This document shows, piece after piece, positions 1-9,427 of a stretch of DNA of 64,000 nt (position 1 is the first letter of the stretch; each line of letters opens with the position of its first letter). The DNA comes from Ignavibacteriales bacterium (GTDB lineage: Bacteria > Bacteroidota > Ignavibacteria > Ignavibacteriales > Melioribacteraceae). The translations under genes were made by a program, and so were the position numbers. Below the pieces are notes generated by a model. The model saw only the letters and a program-made list of their open reading frames with translations, was not told the origin of the DNA and ran no database searches. The DNA lies in NCBI GenBank assembly GCA_016177735.1, contig JACOUS010000010.1, forward strand, positions 1 to 64,000, given 5' to 3'.

Positions 1-1
1 G

Positions 2-496
2 GTGAATGACCTCGCGGATCAATCGAATCTGCTGGCAGTAAATGCATCAATCGAAGCGGCAAAAGCCGGCGAACAAGGAAAAGGTTTTGCCGTTGTTGCT
101 CAAGAAGTAAAAAGTTTGGCAGAGCTGTCGAAACAAGCTACAGCACAAGTACGAACTATATTGAGCGACGTACAGAAAGCGATGAGTGCCGCTGTACTTG
201 CAACCGAACAAGGAACGAAATCCGTTGAGGCTGGAGTGAAGCAGACGGCAGAAGCCGGTGAATCAATCCGTGTGCTTGCAGAAAGTATAACCGAAGCAAC
301 GCAAGCGGCAACACAGATAGCGGCATCGAGCCAGCAGCAGAGCGTGGGAATGGATCAGGTAGCTCAAGCGATGGAGAATATAAAACAAGCAAGTGCGCAG
401 AATGTGTCGGGAACGCGTCAAGCCGAAAGTGCGGCAAAAAATTTGCACGATCTCGGAAGTAAACTAAAAATGCTAGTTGAACAATACAAATTATAG
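2..496 (+). CDS. Methyl-accepting chemotaxis protein, C-terminal part (5' end outside window)
   Basis: This is the distal half of a chemoreceptor signalling domain. The reading frame is open at the window edge; the GTG at position 2 encodes the Val of the usual [13 protein letters not shown] segment, so it is not the real start. The visible 164 residues contain the conserved hairpin tip ([20 protein letters not shown]), which in the family contacts CheA and CheW, and then the descending methylation helix ending in VEQYKL. There is no C-terminal NWETF-type CheR tether. It is followed after 47 bp by a second receptor gene on the same strand and is very similar to the three receptors downstream. 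The sensor domain cannot be seen. Confidence 0.95.
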   Translation: MNDLADQSNLLAVNASIEAAKAGEQGKGFAVVAQEVKSLAELSKQATAQVRTILSDVQKAMSAAVLATEQGTKSVEAGVKQTAEAGESIRVLAESITEATQAATQIAASSQQQSVGMDQVAQAMENIKQASAQNVSGTRQAESAAKNLHDLGSKLKMLVEQYKL

Positions 497-543
497 GATG
501 ATCTGATGAATGGACACCATTAATATAAAAGGGGAAACAAGCT

Positions 544-1965
544 ATGAAGTGGTTTTTAAATCTATCGACGAGAATTAAATTATTTCTTGGATTTGGTATT
601 ATGGTTATTCTATTAGCAGTTGTAATTACAGTATCCTATCAAAGCATAACATCAATTCAAGCATCACAGAAGAAAATTTTTGAGGAGGATTTATCAATAA
701 GCGCAAGCATGAAAGATATCCGCTATTACAATGCAAACATCAGAGCAATTTCTTTGGATGCAATTGTTGCCTCAAGTCTCGAAAGCAAAAAATCTATTTT
801 GGAAAAAGGGAATCGGTATGAAAAAATGAATGACTCGCTTGTGCAGAAGCTTTTAGAACTCGGGAAAAAAACTCCGGAATTTCTTCCGAAGCTTCAAGAG
901 TTTAATTCCATCCGCACTGTATTCAAAGAGACAAGAAATAAAGAAGTAATACCGAGAATTTTTGCCGGCAAAATTGACGAAGCAAAAAAGATAATTACCG
1001 GCATACAAATGGAGCGTAACAAAAAAATTGAAACAATAATTGACGAGCTTACAAATATTGCAGAACGAAATGCCGAAACAACGGTTTTACAAGCCGGACT
1101 GCAGATAAACAGAGCGGTATTTATTTTTTCGACAATTGCATTGGCGGCGCTTTTGCTTAGTTCGGCAATGGTGATTCTTTTAGGCAGAACAATAGCAAAT
1201 CCATTAAAAGAAATTTCCGGAATATCGGAACGTGTTGCCTCCGGCGATCTGTCTATGAAAATAGGTTCCGATATTCGCCGTGATGAAGTAGGAAGTTTAA
1301 CAAAAAACTTTGACAAAATGATTAACAACCTCCGGAATGTTACGAAAGAAATATTGAAGAGCGTAAATATTTTAACAACGTCCGCAAGCGAAATTCTTGC
1401 AACAACCACACAAGTAGCAAGCAGCGCAACGGAAACGGCATCATCTGTCAGCGAAACAACTACAACAGTTGAAGAAGTAAAACAAACTGCGCAAGTAGCA
1501 ACTCAAAAAGCAAAATATGTTTCCGAGAGTTCGCAGAAAGCAGTACAAGTATCGCAAGTCGGAAAGAAATCAGTAGAAGAAACAATCAACATGATGAACA
1601 AGATACGCGAGCAGATGGAATCGGTAGCAGAGAGCATAGTAAAACTGAGCGAGCAGAGTCAATCAATCGGCGAGATAATATCGACGGTGAATGACCTCGC
1701 TGGAGTGAAGCAGACGCTTGAAGCCGGAGAGTCGATCAGAATATTAACGGATAGTATAAGCGAAGCGGCACAAGCGGCAACACAGATAGCGGCATCGAGC
1801 CAGCAGCAGTCGGTTGGAATGGATCAGGTAGCTCAAGCGATGGAGAATATAAAACAAGCGAGTACACAGAATGTATCGGGCACACGTCAGGCAGAAAGTG
1901 CTGCAAAGAACTTGCACGATCTCGGTTCTAAATTAAAGGGATTAGTTGAACAATATAGAGTATGA
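544..1965 (+). CDS. Methyl-accepting chemotaxis protein lacking the signalling hairpin tip
   Basis: A membrane chemoreceptor of 473 residues. TM1 is at about residues 11-33, then a helical extracytoplasmic region resembling a four-helix-bundle sensor (about 35-190), TM2 (about 192-214), HAMP (about 214-267) and a coiled-coil signalling region. The oddity is at residues 386/387: NDLA is joined directly to GVKQT. Compared with the receptor just upstream, exactly 72 codons are missing in frame, corresponding to positions 16-231 of this window. The missing part is the whole conserved tip that normally binds CheA and CheW. The flanks on both sides of the junction match the upstream gene almost base for base. 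The start has a good Shine-Dalgarno (AAAGGGG). Either it is a receptor unable to control CheA directly, a decaying gene, or an assembly collapse between near-identical tandem genes. Confidence 0.9.
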   Translation: MKWFLNLSTRIKLFLGFGIMVILLAVVITVSYQSITSIQASQKKIFEEDLSISASMKDIRYYNANIRAISLDAIVASSLESKKSILEKGNRYEKMNDSLVQKLLELGKKTPEFLPKLQEFNSIRTVFKETRNKEVIPRIFAGKIDEAKKIITGIQMERNKKIETIIDELTNIAERNAETTVLQAGLQINRAVFIFSTIALAALLLSSAMVILLGRTIANPLKEISGISERVASGDLSMKIGSDIRRDEVGSLTKNFDKMINNLRNVTKEILKSVNILTTSASEILATTTQVASSATETASSVSETTTTVEEVKQTAQVATQKAKYVSESSQKAVQVSQVGKKSVEETINMMNKIREQMESVAESIVKLSEQSQSIGEIISTVNDLAGVKQTLEAGESIRILTDSISEAAQAATQIAASSQQQSVGMDQVAQAMENIKQASTQNVSGTRQAESAAKNLHDLGSKLKGLVEQYRV

Positions 1966-2046
1966 AACTGCACAATGAAAGATTACGAATAATCAGTTGT
2001 GAGAATTAAAAAATGAGTGAAATAAAACGGAAGTTCCTTTTCGTTT

Positions 2047-2068
2047 ACACACGGATTAATCCGTGTGT
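2047..2068. repeat. 22-bp perfect palindrome between two receptor genes
   Basis: The sequence ACACACGGATT followed by its exact reverse complement lies about 100 bp upstream of the next receptor gene. A second, weaker inverted pair (AAACG...CGTTT) follows at about 2085-2100. There is no T-tract, so an intrinsic terminator is not obvious. It could be a degraded member of the palindrome-rich intergenic repeats found further downstream, or a protein-binding site. Confidence 0.6.
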
Positions 2069-2163
2069 TAATGTATAGAAGCCCTAAACGTTATCCGTTT
2101 CAACGGTTTGCAAATTAATGTACACAATGGGTTAACTAAAATAACTCTTGAGAGGAAAACGAT

Positions 2164-4386
2164 ATGAAAGCTGTTCTAAATTTTCGCGATTGGCAGATAC
2201 GCTGGAAAATAATAACACTTCTCATAATAGCATCTACTCTGCCGTTAGCCATTGTTGCTTTTATAGAACTCCGAAATGAACGCGCCGAACTTATTGAAGG
2301 AGTAAGAACACTTCTATCTGCCCGTGGAGATCAAGTAGCCGGCGAACTCGATGCGTTTAACCGGACATATTTAAAATTTGCCGGGCATCTTTCCCATCTT
2401 CCGGAAATAATTAAATACAGTCAATCTTCTCAAAACGAACGACCGGCAATGAAGCGGTCTGTTATTGATATTCTTAATGTTTGGCAGACAAGCGATCCGG
2501 CTTTCATGGGAGTTGGAATTATTGGTGCGGATGGAAAAGTATTGGAAGCGACGGAGAAAAAACTTATCGGCAAAAATCCCGGCTTTTATAACTCTACAAA
2601 ACAATCGCTCGGTGGAATTCCGGTGATCTCCGATTTACATTTTTCGATTGCCGAAGCCGGTTCAATTCCAATTATTACTTACTCCGCACCGGTCAAAAAT
2701 TCCGACAATAAAGTAACCGGAGTAATTTGTTTGTGGGTTAAAGCAGAGGAGATGTGGCGAAGACTTGAACTTTGGAACGAAAAAGCCGGCGAAGGAAGTT
2801 TTTCGGTTTTGCTGGATTCTTACGGAGTACGTATCGGGCATAGTTACAGCAAAAAAATTGTTTTTCATCCGGCTGGAAATCTTGATCAAACTACAATTGC
2901 AAATATGATAAACGAGAAACGATTTGGCGGACGGACAAAAGAATATCTTGAAAGCACGAAACTTTTTCCCGAACAATTTGAAATGTCGCGCTCATATTCT
3001 CCGCCAAGCCGGGAAGTATTTCACGGTTTCGCACCGGTCAATCAGCAATGGAGCTACGGCGTTCCGCGGCGGCTGGAAACAATTCAGTGGACACTTTTTT
3101 ATATGATTCCCGAAAAATCACTTGAAGCGCCGCTTGCCGCTTTAACAAACCGGTTAATCCTTTTGAGTTTGCTAATCATTGTTTGTGCATTTGCGGTAGG
3201 AATGTTATTTGCGCGTGGAATTCTTTTAACGATCAAAAGTCTCACCGAAACTGCCGATGCACTAAGCGGAGGCAGACTTAATTTTAGAGCAGATGTTAAA
3301 AGCACCGATGAACTCGGGCGGCTCGGCAAAAGCTTCAACTTGATGGCTGAAAAACTTGAAGCCATGATTGAATCCGAAAAACAAACTAACGAGAAATTGC
3401 AGACAACAATTGCGGACTACGTTGCCTTTGCGGAAAAAATCGGTTCGGGCGATCTTACAATACGTCTGCGTACAGATTCCGACAGCAGTACTATCGGCAG
3501 ACTCGGCATTTCACTTAATGATATGGCTGGCAGATTGAACGAACTTTCAACACAGATAAAAGAGGGGACGGCAGTTCTCAGTTCTGTTGCCGCAGAAATT
3601 TTATCTTCAACTGTTCAGGTTGCTTCAAGCATACAAGAAACAGCATCATCGGTAAGCGAAACTACAACCACTGTTGAAGAAGTAAAGCAAACTGCTCATG
3701 TATCGAGCCAAAAAGCAAAATATGTTATGGAAAGTTCGCAAAAAGCCGCGCATGTATCGCAGAACGGAAAAAAATCGGTTGACGAATCAATAAGTATGAT
3801 GAATAAAATACGCGAGCAGATTGAACTTGTTGCAGAGAGCATTATAAAATTGAGCGAACAAAGTCAGGCTATCGGGGAAATAATTTCTACGGTAAATGAT
3901 TTGGCGGATCAATCGAATCTGCTTGCAGTTAATGCGGCAATAGAAGCCGCGAAAGCCGGCGAACAAGGAAAAGGATTTACGGTTGTTGCTCAAGAAGTAA
4001 AAAGTCTTTCCGAACAATCGAAACATGCTACTGCACAAGTGCGGACAATATTAAGTGATTTGCAAAGAGCGATGAACTCGGCTGTACTGGCTACAGAACA
4101 AGGAACTAAATCCGTTGAAGCCGGTGTGAGTCAATCAGCCGAAGCCGGCGAATCAATTAAAATTTTGGCGGAAAACATAACCGAAGCTGCACAAGCGGCA
4201 ACTCAAATTGCGGCATCGAGCCAGCAGCAGTTAGCCGGCATCGATCAGATTGCACAGGCGATGGAAAATATCAAACATTCGAGTACTCAAAATGTTGCCG
4301 GTACTCAGCAGGCTGAAACCGCTGTTAAAAATCTTAACGACCTTGGAAAGAAATTAAAAGATTTGGTAGAACAGTACAAAGTATAA
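2164..4386 (+). CDS. Methyl-accepting chemotaxis protein with large periplasmic sensor (Cache-like)
   Basis: A 740-residue transmembrane chemoreceptor. TM1 is at about residues 16-38 (IITLLIIASTLPLAIVAFI); about 285 residues of periplasmic sensor follow, with Cache-like features (LSARGDQVAGELDAF at the start, later a GADGKVLEATEKKLIG stretch). TM2 is at about 327-350. Two HAMP-like segments follow (ALSGGRLNFRADV and KIGSGDLTIRLRTD), then the signalling hairpin with an intact tip ([20 protein letters not shown]). The C-terminus is VEQYKV with no CheR pentapeptide. It is expected to sense a small-molecule ligand in the periplasm and to regulate the CheA encoded downstream. SD GAGAGG precedes the ATG. 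The Cache call rests on layout rather than a profile search. Confidence 0.93.
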   Translation: MKAVLNFRDWQIRWKIITLLIIASTLPLAIVAFIELRNERAELIEGVRTLLSARGDQVAGELDAFNRTYLKFAGHLSHLPEIIKYSQSSQNERPAMKRSVIDILNVWQTSDPAFMGVGIIGADGKVLEATEKKLIGKNPGFYNSTKQSLGGIPVISDLHFSIAEAGSIPIITYSAPVKNSDNKVTGVICLWVKAEEMWRRLELWNEKAGEGSFSVLLDSYGVRIGHSYSKKIVFHPAGNLDQTTIANMINEKRFGGRTKEYLESTKLFPEQFEMSRSYSPPSREVFHGFAPVNQQWSYGVPRRLETIQWTLFYMIPEKSLEAPLAALTNRLILLSLLIIVCAFAVGMLFARGILLTIKSLTETADALSGGRLNFRADVKSTDELGRLGKSFNLMAEKLEAMIESEKQTNEKLQTTIADYVAFAEKIGSGDLTIRLRTDSDSSTIGRLGISLNDMAGRLNELSTQIKEGTAVLSSVAAEILSSTVQVASSIQETASSVSETTTTVEEVKQTAHVSSQKAKYVMESSQKAAHVSQNGKKSVDESISMMNKIREQIELVAESIIKLSEQSQAIGEIISTVNDLADQSNLLAVNAAIEAAKAGEQGKGFTVVAQEVKSLSEQSKHATAQVRTILSDLQRAMNSAVLATEQGTKSVEAGVSQSAEAGESIKILAENITEAAQAATQIAASSQQQLAGIDQIAQAMENIKHSSTQNVAGTQQAETAVKNLNDLGKKLKDLVEQYKV

Positions 4387-4601
4387 AACAAAGTGGAGAT
4401 AAATTTTCGGATTAATAACCGGGGTTATGCAGATTTGTTTTTAAATAGCTCCGGCAATTATGATTGGAACAACGAGTTCTGCAATAGTCTCGAAAGTTAG
4501 AGGCAAGTAAAAATATCCGAACAAGAATTTTGTATAACACATGTTGAGGAGAGAAGTTTTTTTATGACGAGCTTGAAACAAAATAGCGAAAGGGAAGAAC
4601 T

Positions 4602-6638
4602 ATGAACCGTTCTGCTGTTTTCTTTTTTAGAGAATTAATCCGTGCATTGTTCAATCAATCAAACAACAATAACGGGCAAAATCTTGATAAAAAAATATTC
4701 CGCAATATTGTGGAATCTGCACCGAACGCAATTCTACTGGTAAACAGCGAAGGAAAGATAAATCTTGTTAATGCGCATACTGAAAAATTGTTCGGTTATT
4801 CACGTGAAGAATTGATTGGCGAACCAATAGAAAAATTAGTGCCGCAAAGATTTAAAAATAAACATCATGAATTCGTTCGCAGTTTTTTTGTCAATCCCTC
4901 TGCACGTCCTCTTGGAAACGGACGCGATCTTTACGGGCTTCGCAAAGACGGAACAGAAATTCCAATCGAGATCGGGCTTAATCCCATCGAGACCAAACAC
5001 GGTCTCTTTGTTTTAGCCGGTATCGTTGATATTTCCGATCGAAAAAAATCGGAAGAAAAACTTAAGCAAGTTATCGAATCGGCGCCGAATGCAATGGTAC
5101 TTCTTAACGATGAAGGGAAAATAAATCTTGTTAATTCGCAGATGGAAAAATTGTTCGGGTATAAAAGAAACGAATTAATCGGCAGACGTATAGAGATGCT
5201 GATGCCGGAAAGATTTCGGAACAGGCATCCGGAATACCGCGAGAATTTCTTTTCAGATCCTACAACACGTGCAATGGGTGTTGGTCGTGATTTATTCGGA
5301 TTGAAAAAAGACGGAAGTGAAATTCCGATTGAGATCGGGCTTAATCCGATCAAAACCGAAGAAGGAGTTTTTGTACTTGCAAGCATAATTGATATCACCG
5401 AGCGCAAACGAGCCGAGGAAAGATTCCGGCGCGTTGTTGAATCGTCTCCCAATGCAATTGTTCTGGTTAACAGCGAAGGAAAAATTAATCTCGTAAATGT
5501 TCAGACGGAAAAATTGTTCGGCTACTCCCGCGAAGAAATAATCGGGAAAAAAATTGAACAGCTTATTCCCGAACGATTCCGTAATAAACACTCTGATTAC
5601 CGTGACGGATTTTTTATGAACCCGAGTACACGTGCAATGGGCGCGGGGCGCGATCTTTACGGCTTGCGAAAAGACGGAAGTGAAATTCCGGTAGAAATCG
5701 GACTAAACCCGATTAACACCGAAGAAGGAATATTGGTGCTTGCAAGCATAATCGATATAACCACACGAAAAAAATCCGAAGAGAATCTGCTGAACTTACT
5801 CCGCGAAATACAAAAAGCAGTTAAACTTCTTTCATCGTCAACAAACGAAATTCTTTCTTCCACCGCACAAATAGCGGCTGGAGCCGCAGATGAAGCGGCG
5901 GCTATCAGCGAAACAACGAGTACGGTGGAAGAAATAAAACAGACTGCACATATCGCAAGCCTGAAAGCAAAAAATGTAGCAGACAGTGCACAAAGAGCTG
6001 CGCAAGTTTCGCAAAGAGGAAAAAAATCTGTTGAAGAATCTATCGAACGGATGTACCATATCAGACAGCAGATGGAAACAATAACGGAAAGTATTTTGAG
6101 ACTCAGCGAGCAAAGCAAGGCAATAAGCGAAATAATTGCTACGGTAAACGATCTTGCCGACCAATCAAACTTGCTTGCTGTAAATGCATCTATTGAAGCG
6201 GCGAAAGCCGGAGAACAAGGGAAAGGATTTGCCGTTGTTGCGCAAGAAGTAAAAAGTCTTGCCGAACAATCCAAACAGGCAACTGCGCAAGTGAGAACAA
6301 TATTGAGCGATGTGCAGAGAGCAATGAGCAGTGCGGTTTTGGCAACCGAGCAAGGAAGCAAAGCCGTTGAAGCCGGGGTGAAACAATCTGCCGAAGCCGG
6401 CAATGCAATTAGTGTTCTTGCGGATAATATTGTTGAGGCGTCACAAGCGGCAACTCAGATTGCGGCTTCAAGCCATCAGCAATTAGCCGGTATGGATCAG
6501 ATTGCGCAAGCAATTGTAAATATTAGACAAGCGAGCGTTCAAAATGTTAACGGTACCCGGCAAGCAGAAGATGCCGCTAAGAATCTTCACGAACTTGGAA
6601 TGAAACTAAAAAATCTGGTCGATCAATACAATGCGTGA
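4602..6638 (+). CDS. Soluble chemoreceptor with three tandem PAS domains
   Basis: A 678-residue receptor without convincing membrane segments. Three PAS units of about 121 residues start near residues 34, 156 and 277, each with the pattern VESxPNA...LVN..GKINLVN, KLFGY and a closing IDIT/DIS motif. They are so similar that they must derive from internal duplication. A standard MCP signalling domain follows (about 400-678) with an intact tip ([20 protein letters not shown]). As a cytoplasmic receptor it probably senses redox, oxygen or a small intracellular ligand through the PAS units; no cofactor can be assigned from sequence. A good SD (AGGGAAG) lies just before the ATG. It lies upstream of the CheA gene. 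Confidence 0.94.
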   Translation: MNRSAVFFFRELIRALFNQSNNNNGQNLDKKIFRNIVESAPNAILLVNSEGKINLVNAHTEKLFGYSREELIGEPIEKLVPQRFKNKHHEFVRSFFVNPSARPLGNGRDLYGLRKDGTEIPIEIGLNPIETKHGLFVLAGIVDISDRKKSEEKLKQVIESAPNAMVLLNDEGKINLVNSQMEKLFGYKRNELIGRRIEMLMPERFRNRHPEYRENFFSDPTTRAMGVGRDLFGLKKDGSEIPIEIGLNPIKTEEGVFVLASIIDITERKRAEERFRRVVESSPNAIVLVNSEGKINLVNVQTEKLFGYSREEIIGKKIEQLIPERFRNKHSDYRDGFFMNPSTRAMGAGRDLYGLRKDGSEIPVEIGLNPINTEEGILVLASIIDITTRKKSEENLLNLLREIQKAVKLLSSSTNEILSSTAQIAAGAADEAAAISETTSTVEEIKQTAHIASLKAKNVADSAQRAAQVSQRGKKSVEESIERMYHIRQQMETITESILRLSEQSKAISEIIATVNDLADQSNLLAVNASIEAAKAGEQGKGFAVVAQEVKSLAEQSKQATAQVRTILSDVQRAMSSAVLATEQGSKAVEAGVKQSAEAGNAISVLADNIVEASQAATQIAASSHQQLAGMDQIAQAIVNIRQASVQNVNGTRQAEDAAKNLHELGMKLKNLVDQYNA

Positions 6639-6684
6639 TCTGTGTTTTAATTGCCTGAAATTTAGATGTTGTTGAAAAAATAAA

Positions 6685-6847
6685 TTGCCACGGCATTTTC
6701 CGTGTAAACGGAATCCCGCTTTGCGGTGATATATCAGGGGGAGATAAAAAAACTAACCGGCTTTAGCCGCAATTGAAGAACCAATATGCGACTAAAATCG
6801 AAGCGGTATTGTAATTTAAGTCCACTACCTGAAGTTCGCGGCAATTA
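6685..6847. repeat. Composite intergenic repeat, copy 1
   Basis: About 163 bp. It begins TTGCCACGGC, continues through TTTTCCGTGTAAACGGAAT and CCCGCTTTGCGGTGATA, contains a GGCTTTAGCC unit, and ends with GAAGTTCGCGGCAATT. The same ordered blocks recur at 10664-10823 in reverse orientation and at 13640-13802. Internal palindromes would allow strong RNA or cruciform folding. There is no coding capacity. Confidence 0.75.
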
Positions 6848-6907
6848 GAAATCAGGTTGTAAATCAGTTAACAAAATTTTATTTGAACATTACAAATAAA
6901 TTAGAAG

Positions 6908-9244
6908 ATGAACATGGGAAGCAAAGAAGAAAAATTTCTAAAGAAACTTCTTGTAACTTTTAAGGAAGAAGCGGTTGAACATTTAAAAGTAATTTCGACC
7001 GGCTTGCTTGACCTTGAAAAGAAACCTGAACCGGAAGCCCGTGATAATATTATCGAAATGATTTTTCGGGAAGTGCATAGTTTGAAAGGAGCTGCGCGCT
7101 CCGTTAACCAGAACGACATTGAAACATTGTGCTCGGCACTCGAAACTGTTTTTGATTCACTCAAACGCCGCAGAATTTTGTTAACGCCCGGCATGCTCGA
7201 GCTTCTTTATCAATCGTCAAATTTTTTTACTGTGCTTTTGCAGACAGTCGATACTCCGCCCGGAGGCGCTGAAGCCGCCGTGAATCGGGAAAAAATTTCT
7301 TCATTAAAACACACACTTGAACTTCTTGTCAATCCGGCTGAAGCCGGGGAATCGGAAACAGTTCAGCTTGAAAAAGAAAGCTTTCCCGAAATGTTTGATC
7401 CGGCACAGCCGCCGGTTAAAGAATCACAAACATTTTTAACTCCCGAAAAAGAAAAACTGCAAGCCGAAGAGAAGATTAAGATTTCCACAAAGAAACTCGA
7501 TTCGCTCTTGCTGCAAGCTGAAGAACTGCTCATAACTAAGTTGGCGATGAGCGAGCGCGTTAATGAACTTCAAACGATGATAAACTCGGTAAATCAATGG
7601 AAGAGAGAACGGGAAAAAATTTCCGGACTTCTGCGTCAGTATGAAAAGAAAATTAACCGCATCGATGAGAATAACGGAAAAAAAAATAACGGCAGCGAAA
7701 AACTTTTCGAGTTTGTTAAATGGAACGATTCTTTTGTTAGAACTTTTGAGCGAAGCCTGACACCGGTTATCAAATCGGCAAAACGAGATCATCATTCTTT
7801 CAGCTCGATGGCAGATAATCTTCTTGAAGATATGAAAAAAGTTTTGATGCTTCCTCTTTCTTTTATTACTGAAATTTTCCCCAAAATGGTTAGAGAACTT
7901 TCGCATGAACAAAACAAAGAAGTAAAACTTATTATCAGCGGCGAGGATATTGAAATCGACAGAAGAATACTTGAAGAAATTAGGAACCCGCTTATTCATC
8001 TTCTGCGCAACTGTATCGATCACGGAATAGAAAAACAGCAAGAAAGGTTGAACAAGAAAAAACCGGCGGAAGGAACGGTGAAAGTTGAGATCGCACAAAA
8101 AGACAGCAGTAAAGTAGAAATTAAAATATCCGATGACGGTGCCGGAATCGATTACGAAAAAGTAAAAACCTCTGCACTAAAACTCGGAATTATTTCCGCT
8201 GAAGAAAAAAACAAAATAAATGCCGAGCAGATTCTGCCTTTAATTTTTCAATCGGGAGTAACAACAAGCTCCATCATAACTGATCTATCCGGACGAGGTC
8301 TGGGTTTGGCAATAGTCCGCGAAAAAGTTGAAAAGCTCGGTGGAACAATTACGGTTGAAACCAAAGCCGGTGCCGGAACAATATTTCGTTTTGTGCTTCC
8401 GCTAACGCTTGCAACTTTTCATGGAATTTTTGTCCGTCTCGGCGGACAGCTTTTTGTTATTCCCACTTCTTTTGTTGAACAAGTTACAAGAGTAAAAAAA
8501 GAAGAAGTAAAATCGGTAGAAAATAAAGACACAATACAATTGCACGGAAAAGTTGTATCGCTTGTCAATCTGAAAGATGCTCTCGGCATTCCGAGGAGCG
8601 ATGAAAAGGAAATTAATCTGAACGGAATACTCCATGCCGTTATTGTTGCCGATGCGGATAAACAGATTGCATTCACTGCTGATGAAATAATATGTGAACA
8701 AGAAATACTTGTTAAAACATTCGGGAGACAACTTTCGCGCGTGAAAAATATTTCCGGTACAACAATTTTAGGAAACGGAAAAGTTGTACCCATACTGAAC
8801 GTGTTCGATTTGATGAAATCGTCCGTAAATATTACTGCGCGTGCTTTTTTAACGGAGACTGTGAAAACAGAAGCGGCTAAAAAACATTCTGTACTTGTTG
8901 TTGAGGATTCAATTACGGCACGTGCACTTTTGAAAAACATACTTGAAACCGCCGGCTATGAAGTTTCGACAGCAGTGGACGGCGTTGATGCTTTCACACA
9001 ACTCCGTACCGGAAGTTTCGATGTTGTTGTTTCCGATGTTGATATGCCGAGGATGAACGGATTTGATTTTACCGCGAAAATCCGCACCGAGAAAAAATTT
9101 ACTGATTTGCCGGTCGTGCTTGTAACTGCTTTGGAATCGAGAGAAGACCGCGAAAGAGGAATTGATGTTGGCGCCAACGCATACATAGTTAAAAGCGGCT
9201 TCGATCAGAGGAATTTATTGGAAGTAATTAAACAATTGATATGA
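6908..9244 (+). CDS. cheA: CheA-type chemotaxis histidine kinase with C-terminal receiver domain
   Basis: A 778-residue hybrid kinase. The N-terminal HPt domain carries the phospho-accepting His57 in FREVHSLKGAARS. A long charged helical region (about 180-320) covers the linker and dimerisation part. The ATPase domain has an N-box near residue 361 (HLLRNCIDHGIE), the DDGAGID box near 408 and GRGLGLAIV near 462. A CheW-like coupling domain follows (about 500-637), then a receiver domain with Asp710 in VVSDVDMPRMNGF. Family knowledge: it autophosphorylates under receptor control and passes phosphate to CheY/CheB, and here also to its own receiver, which may act as a phosphate sink or response module. 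No cheY, cheW or cheR is visible in the window. cheB follows after a short gap. Confidence 0.94.
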   Translation: MNMGSKEEKFLKKLLVTFKEEAVEHLKVISTGLLDLEKKPEPEARDNIIEMIFREVHSLKGAARSVNQNDIETLCSALETVFDSLKRRRILLTPGMLELLYQSSNFFTVLLQTVDTPPGGAEAAVNREKISSLKHTLELLVNPAEAGESETVQLEKESFPEMFDPAQPPVKESQTFLTPEKEKLQAEEKIKISTKKLDSLLLQAEELLITKLAMSERVNELQTMINSVNQWKREREKISGLLRQYEKKINRIDENNGKKNNGSEKLFEFVKWNDSFVRTFERSLTPVIKSAKRDHHSFSSMADNLLEDMKKVLMLPLSFITEIFPKMVRELSHEQNKEVKLIISGEDIEIDRRILEEIRNPLIHLLRNCIDHGIEKQQERLNKKKPAEGTVKVEIAQKDSSKVEIKISDDGAGIDYEKVKTSALKLGIISAEEKNKINAEQILPLIFQSGVTTSSIITDLSGRGLGLAIVREKVEKLGGTITVETKAGAGTIFRFVLPLTLATFHGIFVRLGGQLFVIPTSFVEQVTRVKKEEVKSVENKDTIQLHGKVVSLVNLKDALGIPRSDEKEINLNGILHAVIVADADKQIAFTADEIICEQEILVKTFGRQLSRVKNISGTTILGNGKVVPILNVFDLMKSSVNITARAFLTETVKTEAAKKHSVLVVEDSITARALLKNILETAGYEVSTAVDGVDAFTQLRTGSFDVVVSDVDMPRMNGFDFTAKIRTEKKFTDLPVVLVTALESREDRERGIDVGANAYIVKSGFDQRNLLEVIKQLI

Positions 9245-9271
9245 ACTTGGAGTTTCGGGTTTCGAGTTAAG
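9244..9271. repeat. Short CTCGAAAC-type dispersed repeat
   Basis: Just after the cheA stop, the text TTGGAGTTTCGGGTTTCGAG reads on the minus strand as CTCGAAACCCGAAACTCCAA. The same CTCGAAAC/GAAACTC words occur at 30180-30240, immediately before mtaB. This suggests a dispersed low-complexity repeat family. Confidence 0.45.
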
Positions 9272-9302
9272 GTTTTTTCTATAAATAAATATGGAGAAGT
9301 CA

Positions 9303-9383
9303 ATGAGTACTTTTAAAAACTTTGAAGAAATTGGTGCGCGGAAGAAAGCAAGATTAAATTGTAGTGTTATTCTTTTTATCTAG
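9303..9383 (+). pseudogene. Remnant of a four-helix-bundle (S23/IVP-like) protein gene
   Basis: A 26-codon frame with its own SD (GGAGA at 9293-9297) begins MSTFKNFEEIGARKKAR, closely resembling the N-terminus of four-helix-bundle proteins of the 23S rRNA intervening-sequence family (typically ..FEEIEAWQKARELT..). It then runs into unrelated residues and a stop at 9381-9383. The rest of the expected ~115-120 residues is absent, so this looks like the truncated head of a deleted gene. The assignment rests on the short N-terminal resemblance only. Confidence 0.5.
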
Positions 9384-9427
9384 TATCCGGAAACTAAACT
9401 CATAACGGTATGATAGGAAAACCAATC

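Noticed and set aside
5657-6403. Long antisense frame (248 codons) over the triple-PAS receptor
   Set aside because: It lies opposite a clearly coding MCP domain with conserved motifs; its Ala/Ser/Cys-rich translation is the expected shadow of repetitive receptor codons.
7436-8098. Antisense frame of 220 codons inside cheA
   Set aside because: Phe/Asn-rich shadow frame with no recognisable motifs opposite a well-supported kinase domain.
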